Shown: one piece after another, positions 16,201 to 23,979 of the stretch
Numbering within the stretch: the stretch's first letter is position 1
Layout: each line of letters opens with the position of its first letter
Source of the DNA: Berkiella sp050247135
GTDB lineage: Bacteria > Pseudomonadota > Gammaproteobacteria > Berkiellales > Berkiellaceae
Direction of reading: 5' to 3'
Length of the DNA: 64,000 nt
Assembly (NCBI GenBank): GCA_050247135.1
Contig: JBFWUT010000014.1
Coordinates: 1-64,000 of the forward strand
Made by a program: the position numbers and the translations under genes
The notes under the pieces: generated by a model
The model's input: the letters and a program-made list of their open reading frames with translations, nothing else
The model's database searches: none
What the model was told of the DNA's origin: nothing

Positions 16201-17055
16201 CAAGATTATATCGTTGATTATGTTTATGCTGGGGACATTAAAGGCAATATGTGGAAATTTGACCTTAGAGATAAAACCCCCACAAACTGGAAAAACAAAA
16301 CCAGTTTATTGTTTGCCGCGTCTAATACCACTGCGGGTGATCAACCTATTACTGCTCCACCTGTGGTTGGGCCCCATCCTAACGGACTCAGTTACGGTGT
16401 CATGGTGTATTTTGGTACCGGTAAATATCTGGAATTAACCGACAATACCACTTCCGGCCAAGTAACCCAAAGCTTTTATGGGATCTGGGATAAAATGGCA
16501 GGCGCAACCGTATCTAAGACCGCTTTAGTGCAACAAAGTATTACCGACGAAGCAACCGTAAATAATAACACTTTCCGCGCGGTATCAAGTAATACTGTCA
16601 ACTGGACTAACAAATTAGGCTGGTATATGGACTTCGTGGTTAATGGCTCCAATAATGGCGAACGTCAAATCAGTCAACCTATTTTGCGCAACCTTAATGT
16701 GATTTACACAACCATGACGCCTTCTGCGAGTGTCTGTGACTTTGGTGGTAACAGCTGGATCATGGAAGTGGATGCTGCAACCGGCGGTGCACCCCAAATG
16801 TCACCGTTTGATACCAATAACGATGGTATCTTCACTGCAGATGATTCTCTTACCATTACCGTAAATGGCAACTCCGTCACGAGAAAAGTAGGCGGCATGA
16901 AATCGTCAGCGGGTATTACGGGAACGCCTGCGGTCATGCTTAGCGCTGACAAATCAAAAGAAGTGAAAGTCACTAGCGGTAGCCAAGGTTTATCCGCAAT
17001 AATTGAAAATCCGGGTTCTAACCCAGGAAGGCAAAATTGGCGACAACTTTATTAG
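13291..17055 (+). CDS. pilY1: Type IV pilus tip adhesin/biogenesis protein PilY1
   Basis: PilY1 is the large secreted protein at the pilus tip that promotes pilus extension, adhesion and surface sensing. The start is set at the ATG at 13291 (TAGGTGA upstream) rather than a GTG nine bases earlier, giving 1254 residues. A signal peptide (1-22) is followed by a von Willebrand A-like N-terminal half with the MIDAS-type DDSGSM at 47-52 and a calcium-loop-like DTDGDGWPN at 496-504. The C-terminal PilY1 beta-propeller contains IIYVGANDGMLHGF and a second Asp-rich loop DIDQDYIVD at 968-976, in the place of the calcium site that controls retraction in Pseudomonas. The end GRQNWRQLY is typical of the family. 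Confidence 0.93.
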   Translation: MNITTRIVLGGLLSIMGTQSYGALLNLSQTPLFTATYVAPNIFFELDDSGSMDWEVTVKPYWNFCSYDPNATGNYSFSQCGGIVANDGLIRSYGNGDYRYFTYIFNTSDNLYRDDCNNSDYNSIQSCSSAGDKEWRVYSSDLNSIYYNPSTNYTPWVGACTNAGASCANASFSAARSNPRESTTGYTQTRDLSGTYYEVWIDDRGYDPADGRPLRAFSLNATSTPNGEIDLWDSHVKIQFNSSNVKVYRSTYIPTVFNIGETETLQATLSGSSCYNVLGSADLVRQVASGVLAYTSTGAAGCRTIADAKTNMANWYQYGRRRSFAAKNAIGNIVSRFPNYRYGINVINNTDNFFIEVPASTVTDYTSFNANLLTSLYKFDWDALGTPLRAGLARAGEYYKNALTGKANPIVYPCQQNYTILFTDGYWNDNNNVIPQIGDNDYDGIAKTLADVARYYYLTDLSPLANQVIPNAYDPATYQHMVTFTVGFGVAGLLQDTDGDGWPNPPLATNGNWGNPYNSDAEKVDDLWHAAFDSKGAYLSAQDASSITDSLTKVLSNIADRSASAAPVAQNSTVLNSSSQVYQAIFNTNSWTGDLLAFPIGVDNQLATTAAWSAACVLTGGNCAQTSTTYPGILATNRVIITRNYSGANNGIAFRWPSNYTTYKVSGSLPTNLAEILGNAPYSPNTTVTAEVSANQAYGQQLVNYLRGDRSQEAIKKATYSFRDRNSILGDIVNSSPMYVGPPARIFPDNLESSPYSTFKTTYSNRAPIIYVGANDGMLHGFSAIDGAEKIAYVPGARQVYDKLPSLSVSPYSHVYFSDGSPIESDVFYSGAWHTMLASGLGNGGQSLFALDITNPTQFTESNAANLYLFEFSDLNDPDFGYIQGQPIIAKVRTSATTSKWAIIVNNGYNSTQADGSASTTGKACLFILFIEQGINGTWVADNNYIKIPVGSSSLSNPNGLSTPYAVDIDQDYIVDYVYAGDIKGNMWKFDLRDKTPTNWKNKTSLLFAASNTTAGDQPITAPPVVGPHPNGLSYGVMVYFGTGKYLELTDNTTSGQVTQSFYGIWDKMAGATVSKTALVQQSITDEATVNNNTFRAVSSNTVNWTNKLGWYMDFVVNGSNNGERQISQPILRNLNVIYTTMTPSASVCDFGGNSWIMEVDAATGGAPQMSPFDTNNDGIFTADDSLTITVNGNSVTRKVGGMKSSAGITGTPAVMLSADKSKEVKVTSGSQGLSAIIENPGSNPGRQNWRQLY

Positions 17056-17066
17056 AGGGACATAGC

Positions 17067-17414
17067 ATGAAAATCACAGTCTTTTTATTAGGAATGAGCC
17101 TGTGCGTCGGGTTAATACCATTAACTAGCATTGCCAATGTTCAAGAGTCTGGAAAGCAAGGCACTATTTTGCAATTTAATATTGAAGGTCGTTCAATGTT
17201 AATAAACGACAAGGAATATACCTTAAGTGACAGATTACAAGTGGTTACTAAATCCAATATTGCAGGTGGTGATATGCTACTGAAAAATGGGCAAGCCATT
17301 GAATTTTGGTTAGACACCGACACCCAAAAAGAAAGGCATGTAGAAAAGGGCAAGGAAAACCTACCCATGATCAAACGAATTCGTATTTTATCTGATGTTA
17401 AAATGAATTATTAA
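17067..17414 (+). CDS. Small periplasmic protein at the PilY2 position
   Basis: A 115-residue protein with a Sec signal peptide (residues 1 to about 24, ending SIA) and a short beta-rich mature part (GTILQFNIEGRSMLINDKEYTL, then QAIEFWLD). Length, signal peptide and location directly after pilY1 agree with PilY2 of Pseudomonas, a small pilus-biogenesis protein, but sequence similarity cannot be judged here. The ATG at 17067 has AGAGGGA in front of it; a longer frame back to 17037 would overlap pilY1. Confidence 0.6.
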   Translation: MKITVFLLGMSLCVGLIPLTSIANVQESGKQGTILQFNIEGRSMLINDKEYTLSDRLQVVTKSNIAGGDMLLKNGQAIEFWLDTDTQKERHVEKGKENLPMIKRIRILSDVKMNY

Positions 17415-17422
17415 GTTGAATT

Positions 17423-18199
17423 ATGAATAAAAGCCGAGTCTTTCAACGAGGTTCAAGTGGATTAAATTTACTATCCACTTTGCTCCTGTTTGCCTTGATA
17501 GGATTACTGGCAGCTGGCTTTATTCGACTATATGAACACCATCATGACTCACAAGTCGATAGCAATTTTGAATCCTTGTCTTACAACCCCTATTTCTCTT
17601 GGCTGTTTTTTAGTCATCATACTCGAGATCTAGGGTTTTCTCTTTTTACGAAGCCAATTGTTAACACCTCCTATGAGGTTGTTGCCCCGCTTTTCACTCC
17701 TCACTCGGCATTACTTAAAGTCACTCGCGGCGATATCAACGGCAGCGATTCATTCATTTTGCAATATCAAGGTAATGAACAAGGCAACATCTTTAATTGC
17801 CAAGGCACCCCCTTAACAGCGAATCAACAAACTGAAAGTTATTATTATATCAACGAGCACCAAGATCTGGTCTGTGCCACCAGAAATCAAGAAGCCTCGC
17901 TTGAAAAAGCTTATCCCGTGATGAAAAATGTTGAAGCTATGGTCATACGCTTAGGGGAAGATCTCGATAACGACGGACTGGTTAACCGTTACATTGTAGC
18001 TGGCTCCCCAGCAATCACCTATGACAAAATACTCAATATGAGAGTCAGTTTATTATTGAGAACCAATGAAATTTCGGAAAGCTTAACACCACATCAATAT
18101 TATAATCTCGATGGTGAGGAAAAAGGTCCCTATCTGGATTTATATGTTAGAAAAGTGTTAACCACGACCGTTCCTCTCAAAAGAAAAACAGATCCGTAG
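17423..18199 (+). CDS. Second PilW-like subunit lacking the canonical pilin Glu5
   Basis: A 258-residue protein clearly related to the PilW encoded at 11938. Shared segments include GSDSFILQYQGN against GSDTFTIRYQGS, RLGEDLDNDGLVNRY against LYGEDLNNDNTADRY, and KILNMRVSLLLRTNE against KIVSMRLSLLLKSDE. The N-terminus is prepilin-like (RGSSG followed by LNLLSTLLLFALIGLLAAGFI), but position +1 is Leu and position +5 is Ser, so the Phe1/Glu5 pattern is lost. It lies between the pilY2-like gene and pilE, where Pseudomonas has nothing. It may be a specialised tip subunit or a diverging duplicate; the reading frame is intact and it has kept its Asp-rich loop. Confidence 0.75.
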   Translation: MNKSRVFQRGSSGLNLLSTLLLFALIGLLAAGFIRLYEHHHDSQVDSNFESLSYNPYFSWLFFSHHTRDLGFSLFTKPIVNTSYEVVAPLFTPHSALLKVTRGDINGSDSFILQYQGNEQGNIFNCQGTPLTANQQTESYYYINEHQDLVCATRNQEASLEKAYPVMKNVEAMVIRLGEDLDNDGLVNRYIVAGSPAITYDKILNMRVSLLLRTNEISESLTPHQYYNLDGEEKGPYLDLYVRKVLTTTVPLKRKTDP

Positions 18200-18212
18200 A
18201 AGGAGAGCATTT

Positions 18213-18614
18213 ATGATAAGATTTCGCATGAAAGGTTTTTCGCTAATGGAACTGATGGTGACTCTTGTTATCATTGGGGTATTAGCGGCGATTGCTTATC
18301 CTGCTTATACCGACCATATGAATCGGACTCGCCGCGCTGACGGTAAAGCCGCTTTATTAAATTTAGCCAATTACATGGAGCATTATTATACCGAAAATAA
18401 TGGGTATACAGGTGCAACGCTTTCAACCATAGGCTATACCGGCACGACCTCACAAGAAGGTTATTATAACTTAAGTATCTCCGCGCTAACCAATACCTCT
18501 TATACGCTCACCGCGACACCGACTGGCGTGCAAGCAGGTGATACGACATGCGGAGCTTTGACGCTAACTAATACCAATATAAAGGGGCCGACGGCGGATT
18601 GTTGGCAACGCTAA
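18213..18614 (+). CDS. pilE: Type IV pilus minor pilin PilE
   Basis: A 133-residue pilin with leader MIRFRMKG then FSLMELMVTLVIIGVLAAIAYP (Glu5 present) and the PilE-type region ADGKAALLNLANYMEHYYTENNGY. A C-terminal disulfide pair is formed by Cys residues in TTCGALTL and ADCWQR. In Pseudomonas PilE connects the minor-pilin tip complex to the major pilin fibre. It has a very good ribosome site (AGAAGGAGAG). It is the last gene of the cassette and is followed by two hairpins. Confidence 0.85.
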   Translation: MIRFRMKGFSLMELMVTLVIIGVLAAIAYPAYTDHMNRTRRADGKAALLNLANYMEHYYTENNGYTGATLSTIGYTGTTSQEGYYNLSISALTNTSYTLTATPTGVQAGDTTCGALTLTNTNIKGPTADCWQR

Positions 18615-18616
18615 AA

Positions 18617-18662
18617 CCCCACGTTGCGCTTAACTCGCTTTGCGAGTTAATCTTACGCGGGG
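18617..18662. terminator. Hairpin between convergent pilE and ispH
   Basis: A perfect inner stem TTAACTCGC-TTT-GCGAGTTAA lies inside an outer CCCC/GGGG pairing. It sits in the gap between two convergent genes, where it could end both transcripts. There is no clear T-tract, so it may depend on Rho or act as a 3' stabiliser. Confidence 0.5.
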
Positions 18663-18672
18663 CTAAAATCTT

Positions 18673-18689
18673 CTGCCCCTCAGGGGCAG
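18673..18689. terminator. Second short hairpin between pilE and ispH
   Basis: CTGCCCC-TCA-GGGGCAG forms a perfect 7-bp stem just downstream of the ispH stop on the minus strand (ATTTTAGCCCC follows in that direction). It is probably an intrinsic-type terminator or transcript-end hairpin for the ispH operon. Confidence 0.45.
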
Positions 18690-18702
18690 TTGATATGGCT
18701 TA

Positions 18703-19704
18703 TTATTCTACTGTTTCTTCCAGTTTGAAATGATTGACGATTTTGACTTCGCGCAACTCGCGAGGCATGGCAAACGATACGTTTTCTTCTATGCCTTTGA
18801 GTTCTTCGGTGGCAATCACTTCTAAATTATCTTCTAAAGCTTGGATTACGGCTTTCACGAGCACATCAGGCGCTGAAGCACCCGCAGTAATGCCGATAGA
18901 AGTGATCCCCTCAAACCAATCCCAATCGATCATCTCGGGTTTGTCGAGCAAATACGCAGGCGTGCCCAGCTGCTCCGATAATTCGCGTAGCCGATTAGAA
19001 TTAGAGCTATTCACAGAACCTACCACTAAGACCACATCGGCTTGCTCTGCTAATAATTTAACCGCATCCTGACGATTTTGCGTGGCATAACAAATATCAT
19101 CACGGCGAGGACCTTGGATCTTGGGAAATTTCTCTTTAAGAGCTTCAATGATTTGTTGGGTATCTTCTACTGATAGTGTCGTTTGGGTCACATAGCAAAG
19201 CTCATCGGAATTTTTAACGACGAGAGCCTCTACATCTTCAAGATCTTCAACTAAATAGATAGCTCCCTCTGGATTTTTATATTGGCCCAGTGTACCTTCC
19301 ACTTCAGCGTGTCCTGCATGGCCAATCAGAATACATTCATGTCCCTTTTTGCTTTGGCGTACGACTTCCATGTGTACTTTAGTCACGAGAGGACAAGTCG
19401 CATCCAGCACCATATTAAAACCACGATTTTGCGCGTCTATTCGCACCTGTTGTGATACACCATGGGCACTAAAAATAACTGTGCTGCCATCAGGGATAGC
19501 ATCCAATTCATCAACGAAAATTGCACCCCGTGCTTTTAAACTATCGACCACGAAACGATTATGGACCACTTCATGTCTGACATAAATTGGGGCGCCAAAT
19601 TTTTCAAGCGCTGCCTCAACTATATCAATTGCACGCTCAACGCCCGCACAAAAGCCTCGTGGATTAGCCAGATAAATTGTAATAGGTTCTTGATTAAGCA
19701 ACAT
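18703..19704 (-). CDS. ispH: 4-hydroxy-3-methylbut-2-enyl diphosphate reductase IspH (LytB)
   Basis: IspH performs the last step of the MEP isoprenoid pathway, giving IPP and DMAPP. The 333-residue protein has the three iron-sulfur cluster cysteines Cys19 (NPRGFCAGV), Cys104 (DATCPLVTKVH) and Cys205 (DDICYATQNRQ), and the substrate motif SVNSSNSNRL. It lies 4 bp after lspA. In Pseudomonas an FKBP gene (fkpB) sits between these two; it is absent here. The C-terminus is about 15 residues longer and more acidic than the E. coli enzyme. Confidence 0.97.
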   Translation of the reverse strand: MLLNQEPITIYLANPRGFCAGVERAIDIVEAALEKFGAPIYVRHEVVHNRFVVDSLKARGAIFVDELDAIPDGSTVIFSAHGVSQQVRIDAQNRGFNMVLDATCPLVTKVHMEVVRQSKKGHECILIGHAGHAEVEGTLGQYKNPEGAIYLVEDLEDVEALVVKNSDELCYVTQTTLSVEDTQQIIEALKEKFPKIQGPRRDDICYATQNRQDAVKLLAEQADVVLVVGSVNSSNSNRLRELSEQLGTPAYLLDKPEMIDWDWFEGITSIGITAGASAPDVLVKAVIQALEDNLEVIATEELKGIEENVSFAMPRELREVKIVNHFKLEETVE

Positions 19705-19708
19705 ATGA

Positions 19709-20218
19709 CTACTCTTCTGTTTCTTTGGAAAAAATGAGGGATTTAATCGTCATTAAAGCCCCCAGCGTAATAAAGCAATCGGCCAAATTAAAGGTATACC
19801 AATGCCAACTCTTATAATAAAAATCGATAAAATCAACGACATGACCATAGACAAGGCGGTCACATAAATTGCCCAGAGCGCCACCTAAAATTAACGTCAA
19901 GGCCGCTCTATTCCATTTGTCTGTCGCTGGTGTTTTCGCTAACCAGACCGCAATGATCACACTAATCACACCTACAAAGGCTAACAGCAACACTTTGCCT
20001 AACATAGCCTGTTGGCTAAAGAGACTAAAAGCAATCCCGGTATTGTATGTGAGCGTTAAAGCAAGTGAGGGCATCATATTAACAAATTCACCTACACTAA
20101 TATGATTAACCACCCACCACTTGCTCAATTGATCAAGCAAAAATAACACACCGCTGCAAGCGAACCACGGGTAGACCGATGATGTAGCTCCGGTATTCAT
20201 TGCGTCACTCTTAAGCAT
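19709..20218 (-). CDS. lspA: Lipoprotein signal peptidase II
   Basis: LspA cleaves signal peptides of diacylated prolipoproteins in the inner membrane. The 169-residue product has four membrane segments. The catalytic aspartates are Asp120 (NLCDRLVYGHVVDF) and Asp147 (FNLADCFI), matching Asp114/Asp141 of E. coli. The first ATG (20218) overlaps the ileS stop by 8 bp; an in-frame ATG at 20200 is also possible. The ileS-lspA-ispH order is widely conserved. At least one probable substrate, the Sel1 lipoprotein at 40342, lies in the window. Confidence 0.95.
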   Translation of the reverse strand: MLKSDAMNTGATSSVYPWFACSGVLFLLDQLSKWWVVNHISVGEFVNMMPSLALTLTYNTGIAFSLFSQQAMLGKVLLLAFVGVISVIIAVWLAKTPATDKWNRAALTLILGGALGNLCDRLVYGHVVDFIDFYYKSWHWYTFNLADCFITLGALMTIKSLIFSKETEE

Positions 20219-23039
20219 ATAGCCTCGTTTCTCCTTGACTTTGCTCGTCTATATTCTCAACACATCGCCCACAAATATCAGGATATTTTGGCGATTGGTT
20301 AACATCTTCCCGATGGTGCCAACAACGAGCACATTTCTCAAAGGTGCTCGTTTTGACCCATACACTTAAATCGTCGATTTCGGTCGATGCGGCATCAGCG
20401 GGTTTTTCATCAAACGGCTTAACAACAGCTCCGGAGGTTATTAACACAAAACGTAACTCATCTTTTAGAGATTGTAGATCTTTTAAGAGTTCGCCTTTGG
20501 CGTACAACACCACTTCTGCATCTAAAGGCGCACCAATCTTACCGGCATTTCTTTGCGCTTCTAATGCTTTATTGACCTGATTCCTGACCTGCATGATTCG
20601 CTGCCAATATTCATTATTCATGGCATTGCCAGCAGATAGACGTGGCAAGTCCTTGCGCCAAGTGCTGAGAAAAATCGAATCCTCATCTTTATCAGGTAAA
20701 ATGCCCCACACTTCTTCTGCAGTAAAACTTAAAATCGGCGCCAACCAGCGCGTTAGAGCATGCACGATATAGTACATCGCCGTTTGCGCCGAACGTCTAG
20801 CCAAGCCTTCTTTTTTAGTCGTGTATTGGCGGTCTTTAATCACATCAAGATAGAAACTACCTAGTTCAACCACACAAAAATTATGGATTTTTTGATAAAT
20901 CAAATGAAATTGGAAACTATCATAAGCCTCTAGAATTTCAGCTTGCAATTTCGCTGCCACCTCGATGATCCAAGCATCTAACGCCACGAGCTTATCTGGC
21001 GAGACCTGATGTTTATCAGGCACAAAACCATCAATATTCGCTAATAAAAAGCGCATGGTGTTACGAATACGCCGATAAGCATCAGCGGTGCGATTTAAAA
21101 TTTCATCGGAAACGTGAATTTCGCCTTTATAGTCAGTGGCGCTCACCCACAAACGTAGGATATCAGCACCTAAGGTTTTTAATACCTTGTCTGGTGCTAC
21201 CACGTTACCTAAGGACTTGGACATTTTTCTGCCCTGCGCATCTACCGTAAAGCCATGGGTTAGCACGGTTTTATACGGCGCTTGATTCACCATAGCCACA
21301 CTACTTAACAATGAAGACTGAAACCATCCACGATGTTGATCAGAGCCTTCCAAGTAAAGATCAGCAGGAAATTGTAATTCAGGACGTTTCTTTAACACGG
21401 CAGTATGGCTTACACCTGAATCAAACCAGACATCTAAGGTATCTTGTGATTTTTCATAATTCATCATATCTGCAAACGGTAGCTTGCTGATATCTAAATC
21501 ATGCCAAGCCTCGATACCTTCTTTTTCAATTTTTTGCGCAACCACCTCAATGATTTCATGGATTTGTGGGTGGATATCGCCAGTATACTTATGTAGCACA
21601 AGCGGCAACGGTGTGCCCCAAGTCCGTTGACGAGAAATGCACCAATCAGGACGTTCTTGTACCATCAATTGAATACGAGAAGCTCCCCACTCGGGAACCC
21701 ATTTCACTTTCTTGATCTCATTTAGCGCAGTCTTACGTAAACTTCTTGCTTCCATACTGATAAACCACTGCGCAGTGGCTCTAAAAATCAATGGTGTTTT
21801 ATGGCGCCAACAATGAGGATAACTGTGGTTTAATGAGCTTGCATGGAGCAAATTGCTTTTTTCTCTTAGGATTTCAATAATCTTGTCGTTAGCTTTCAAA
21901 ACATGCATACCGCCAACTAAGGGCACTTCTTTGAAAAAACAACCTTTGCTGTCCACTTCCGTTTCTACTTTCAAGCCATATTGGTTGCCTATCAGGAAGT
22001 CTTCCATACCATGCGCAGGTGCAGTATGGACCGCACCGGTACCTGCATCTGTCGTGACATGCTCACCCAAAATCACTGGCACCAATCGATCATAAAAAGG
22101 ATGCGCTAGTAATAATTTTTCGAGCACCTTTCCTTTAAAAGTCGCTAATATCTGATAGTCCTGACATTCATAGCGTGCCATGCAAGTTTCAAGCAGATCG
22201 CTTAAAATACAAATCGCCTCAACATCATTGGCAAATTGACCCTTTACCAACACGTAGTCTAAATCAGGATGCAACGTCACCGCCTGGTTTGCAGGCAGTG
22301 TCCAAGGAGTTGTGGTCCAAATTACCAATGCGGCGTTTTGGATTGGTAATTGAGTTTTTAAGGCTTCATTGAGGGCATTCATATTGTAAAAGCGAAAACA
22401 AACATCAACCGCAGGTGATGTTTTATTTTGATACTCTACTTCTGCTTCAGCTAATGCTGAACCGCACTGCGCGCACCAATGTACCGGCTTAGCGCCACGA
22501 ATCAGGTGGTTATTTTGTAGAATCTCTCCCAGCGAGCGCACAATGTCTGCTTCGTAAGTAAAATCCATAGTCTTATAAGGGTTCTGCCAATCCGCTAGAA
22601 TACCCAAACGGATAAAGGATGCTTTTTGGAGCTCGATTTGCGATTGTGCATACTCGCGACATTTTTCGCGAAATACTTTAGGCGTAACATCAATATTGGC
22701 AAGACCAATCTTTTTTTCTACGTTAACTTCAATGGGTAAACCATGGCAATCCCAACCCGGTACTAATGGCGCATCATATCCTGAAAGCATTTTTGATTTG
22801 ACAATGATATCTTTCAAGATGGTGGTAACCGCATGGCCAATATGGATATCTCCATTTGCGTAGGGTGGCCCTAAATGGAGAATGTATTTTTGCTTACCTT
22901 TGCCTTTTTCACGCGCTAGCTTATACCAATCCATATTTTGCCATTTTGCCAACTGCTCAGGTTCTTTTTGCGGCAAATTGGCTTTCATGGGGAAAGCTGT
23001 GGTCGGTAAATTTAAGGTATGTTTATAATCTGTTTTCAT
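20211..23039 (-). CDS. ileS: Isoleucyl-tRNA synthetase
   Basis: A class I aminoacyl-tRNA synthetase charging tRNA-Ile. The product has 942 residues, as usual for bacterial IleS. The HIGH motif is at 66-69 (PPYANGDIHIGHA). It has a CP1 editing domain with TTPWTLPANQAVTLHPDLDYVLV, a KMSKS loop (GRKMSKSLGNVV) and a C-terminal zinc finger with CARCWHHRED and CGRC. The TAGGAAAAT ribosome site is well placed. It is in the ribF-ileS-lspA-ispH operon with a 6 bp gap from ribF. Confidence 0.98.
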   Translation of the reverse strand: MKTDYKHTLNLPTTAFPMKANLPQKEPEQLAKWQNMDWYKLAREKGKGKQKYILHLGPPYANGDIHIGHAVTTILKDIIVKSKMLSGYDAPLVPGWDCHGLPIEVNVEKKIGLANIDVTPKVFREKCREYAQSQIELQKASFIRLGILADWQNPYKTMDFTYEADIVRSLGEILQNNHLIRGAKPVHWCAQCGSALAEAEVEYQNKTSPAVDVCFRFYNMNALNEALKTQLPIQNAALVIWTTTPWTLPANQAVTLHPDLDYVLVKGQFANDVEAICILSDLLETCMARYECQDYQILATFKGKVLEKLLLAHPFYDRLVPVILGEHVTTDAGTGAVHTAPAHGMEDFLIGNQYGLKVETEVDSKGCFFKEVPLVGGMHVLKANDKIIEILREKSNLLHASSLNHSYPHCWRHKTPLIFRATAQWFISMEARSLRKTALNEIKKVKWVPEWGASRIQLMVQERPDWCISRQRTWGTPLPLVLHKYTGDIHPQIHEIIEVVAQKIEKEGIEAWHDLDISKLPFADMMNYEKSQDTLDVWFDSGVSHTAVLKKRPELQFPADLYLEGSDQHRGWFQSSLLSSVAMVNQAPYKTVLTHGFTVDAQGRKMSKSLGNVVAPDKVLKTLGADILRLWVSATDYKGEIHVSDEILNRTADAYRRIRNTMRFLLANIDGFVPDKHQVSPDKLVALDAWIIEVAAKLQAEILEAYDSFQFHLIYQKIHNFCVVELGSFYLDVIKDRQYTTKKEGLARRSAQTAMYYIVHALTRWLAPILSFTAEEVWGILPDKDEDSIFLSTWRKDLPRLSAGNAMNNEYWQRIMQVRNQVNKALEAQRNAGKIGAPLDAEVVLYAKGELLKDLQSLKDELRFVLITSGAVVKPFDEKPADAASTEIDDLSVWVKTSTFEKCARCWHHREDVNQSPKYPDICGRCVENIDEQSQGETRLYA

Positions 23040-23045
23040 ATTTTC

Positions 23046-23978
23046 CTACTCAATTCTTGAGCCAAAATAGGCTTTGGCTGAAATAACATCTTTGGCAATT
23101 TGTTCTTTTAAAGCATGAATATCAGCAAAACGAACTTCATCACGCAATTTCTGTAAAAAGTCGACAGTGATTCGCTTGCCATACAGATCTTGCGAAAAAT
23201 CCAAAATGTGCGCTTCTAAGAAATAGTTTTTTCCATCCAGCGTAGGCCGTGTTCCCAGATTAGTGACTGCATTATAGCGTTTACCATCGACAAACACGTG
23301 CGTCACAAAAACACCTTTAAATGCCAAATCACTAGGCTTTAATCGCAAATTGGCGGTTGGATAGCCTAATGTTCTGGCTAATCGTGAGCCTGACACGACT
23401 CGTTGACTCACTTGATAGTTACGCCCCAGTTGTTCTCTCACGCCGACAAGATCACCTTGGCGCAAACATTCTCGCACACGTGTACTACTAATTTTTTGTG
23501 CCTGGCTCTGATTCATCTCAACAACTTGTACAACGAAATCTTTCTCACTGCTCATTTGCTGCAGGAGCTGCACATCGCCTTGTTGTTGTCGGCCAAAGCG
23601 AAAATCTTCTCCCACCATCAAGTGTTTCACCTGCAGATTACTGATCAGCACTTCTTCAACAAAGTCCTTTGGAGAAATAGCAGCAAATGCTTTACTAAAA
23701 CGAAGACAAACGACTTGGGAGACACCCCATTCTTTTAGCAGCAAGAACTTCTGTCGGAAGCTCATTAAGCGCAACAAACTCATTTGAGGACGTAAGCACT
23801 GTTGTGGCATTGGCTCAAAGGTGATTACGGTGGCTAATAGATCATGGCGCTTGGCATGTTGCACTAAGCGCTGAATCAGCATTTGATGACCTTGATGCAA
23901 GCCATCAAAATTGCCAATGGTTGCGACACTGGGATGCTTGGCACAAAATCGTTGACTACGAATTAAATTGACTGTCAT
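23046..23978 (-). CDS. ribF: Bifunctional riboflavin kinase/FAD synthetase RibF
   Basis: RibF converts riboflavin to FMN and FAD. The N-terminal nucleotidyltransferase domain shows IGNFDGLHQGH; the central ISSTRVRECLRQGD leads to the C-terminal flavokinase domain with GYPTANL and NLGTRPT. The ATG at 23978 is preferred because it gives the short N-terminus usual for RibF (310 residues). A GTG three codons upstream (23987) would overlap the murJ stop; neither has a strong ribosome site, so coupling to murJ translation is likely. Confidence 0.94.
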   Translation of the reverse strand: MTVNLIRSQRFCAKHPSVATIGNFDGLHQGHQMLIQRLVQHAKRHDLLATVITFEPMPQQCLRPQMSLLRLMSFRQKFLLLKEWGVSQVVCLRFSKAFAAISPKDFVEEVLISNLQVKHLMVGEDFRFGRQQQGDVQLLQQMSSEKDFVVQVVEMNQSQAQKISSTRVRECLRQGDLVGVREQLGRNYQVSQRVVSGSRLARTLGYPTANLRLKPSDLAFKGVFVTHVFVDGKRYNAVTNLGTRPTLDGKNYFLEAHILDFSQDLYGKRITVDFLQKLRDEVRFADIHALKEQIAKDVISAKAYFGSRIE

Positions 23979-23979
23979 A

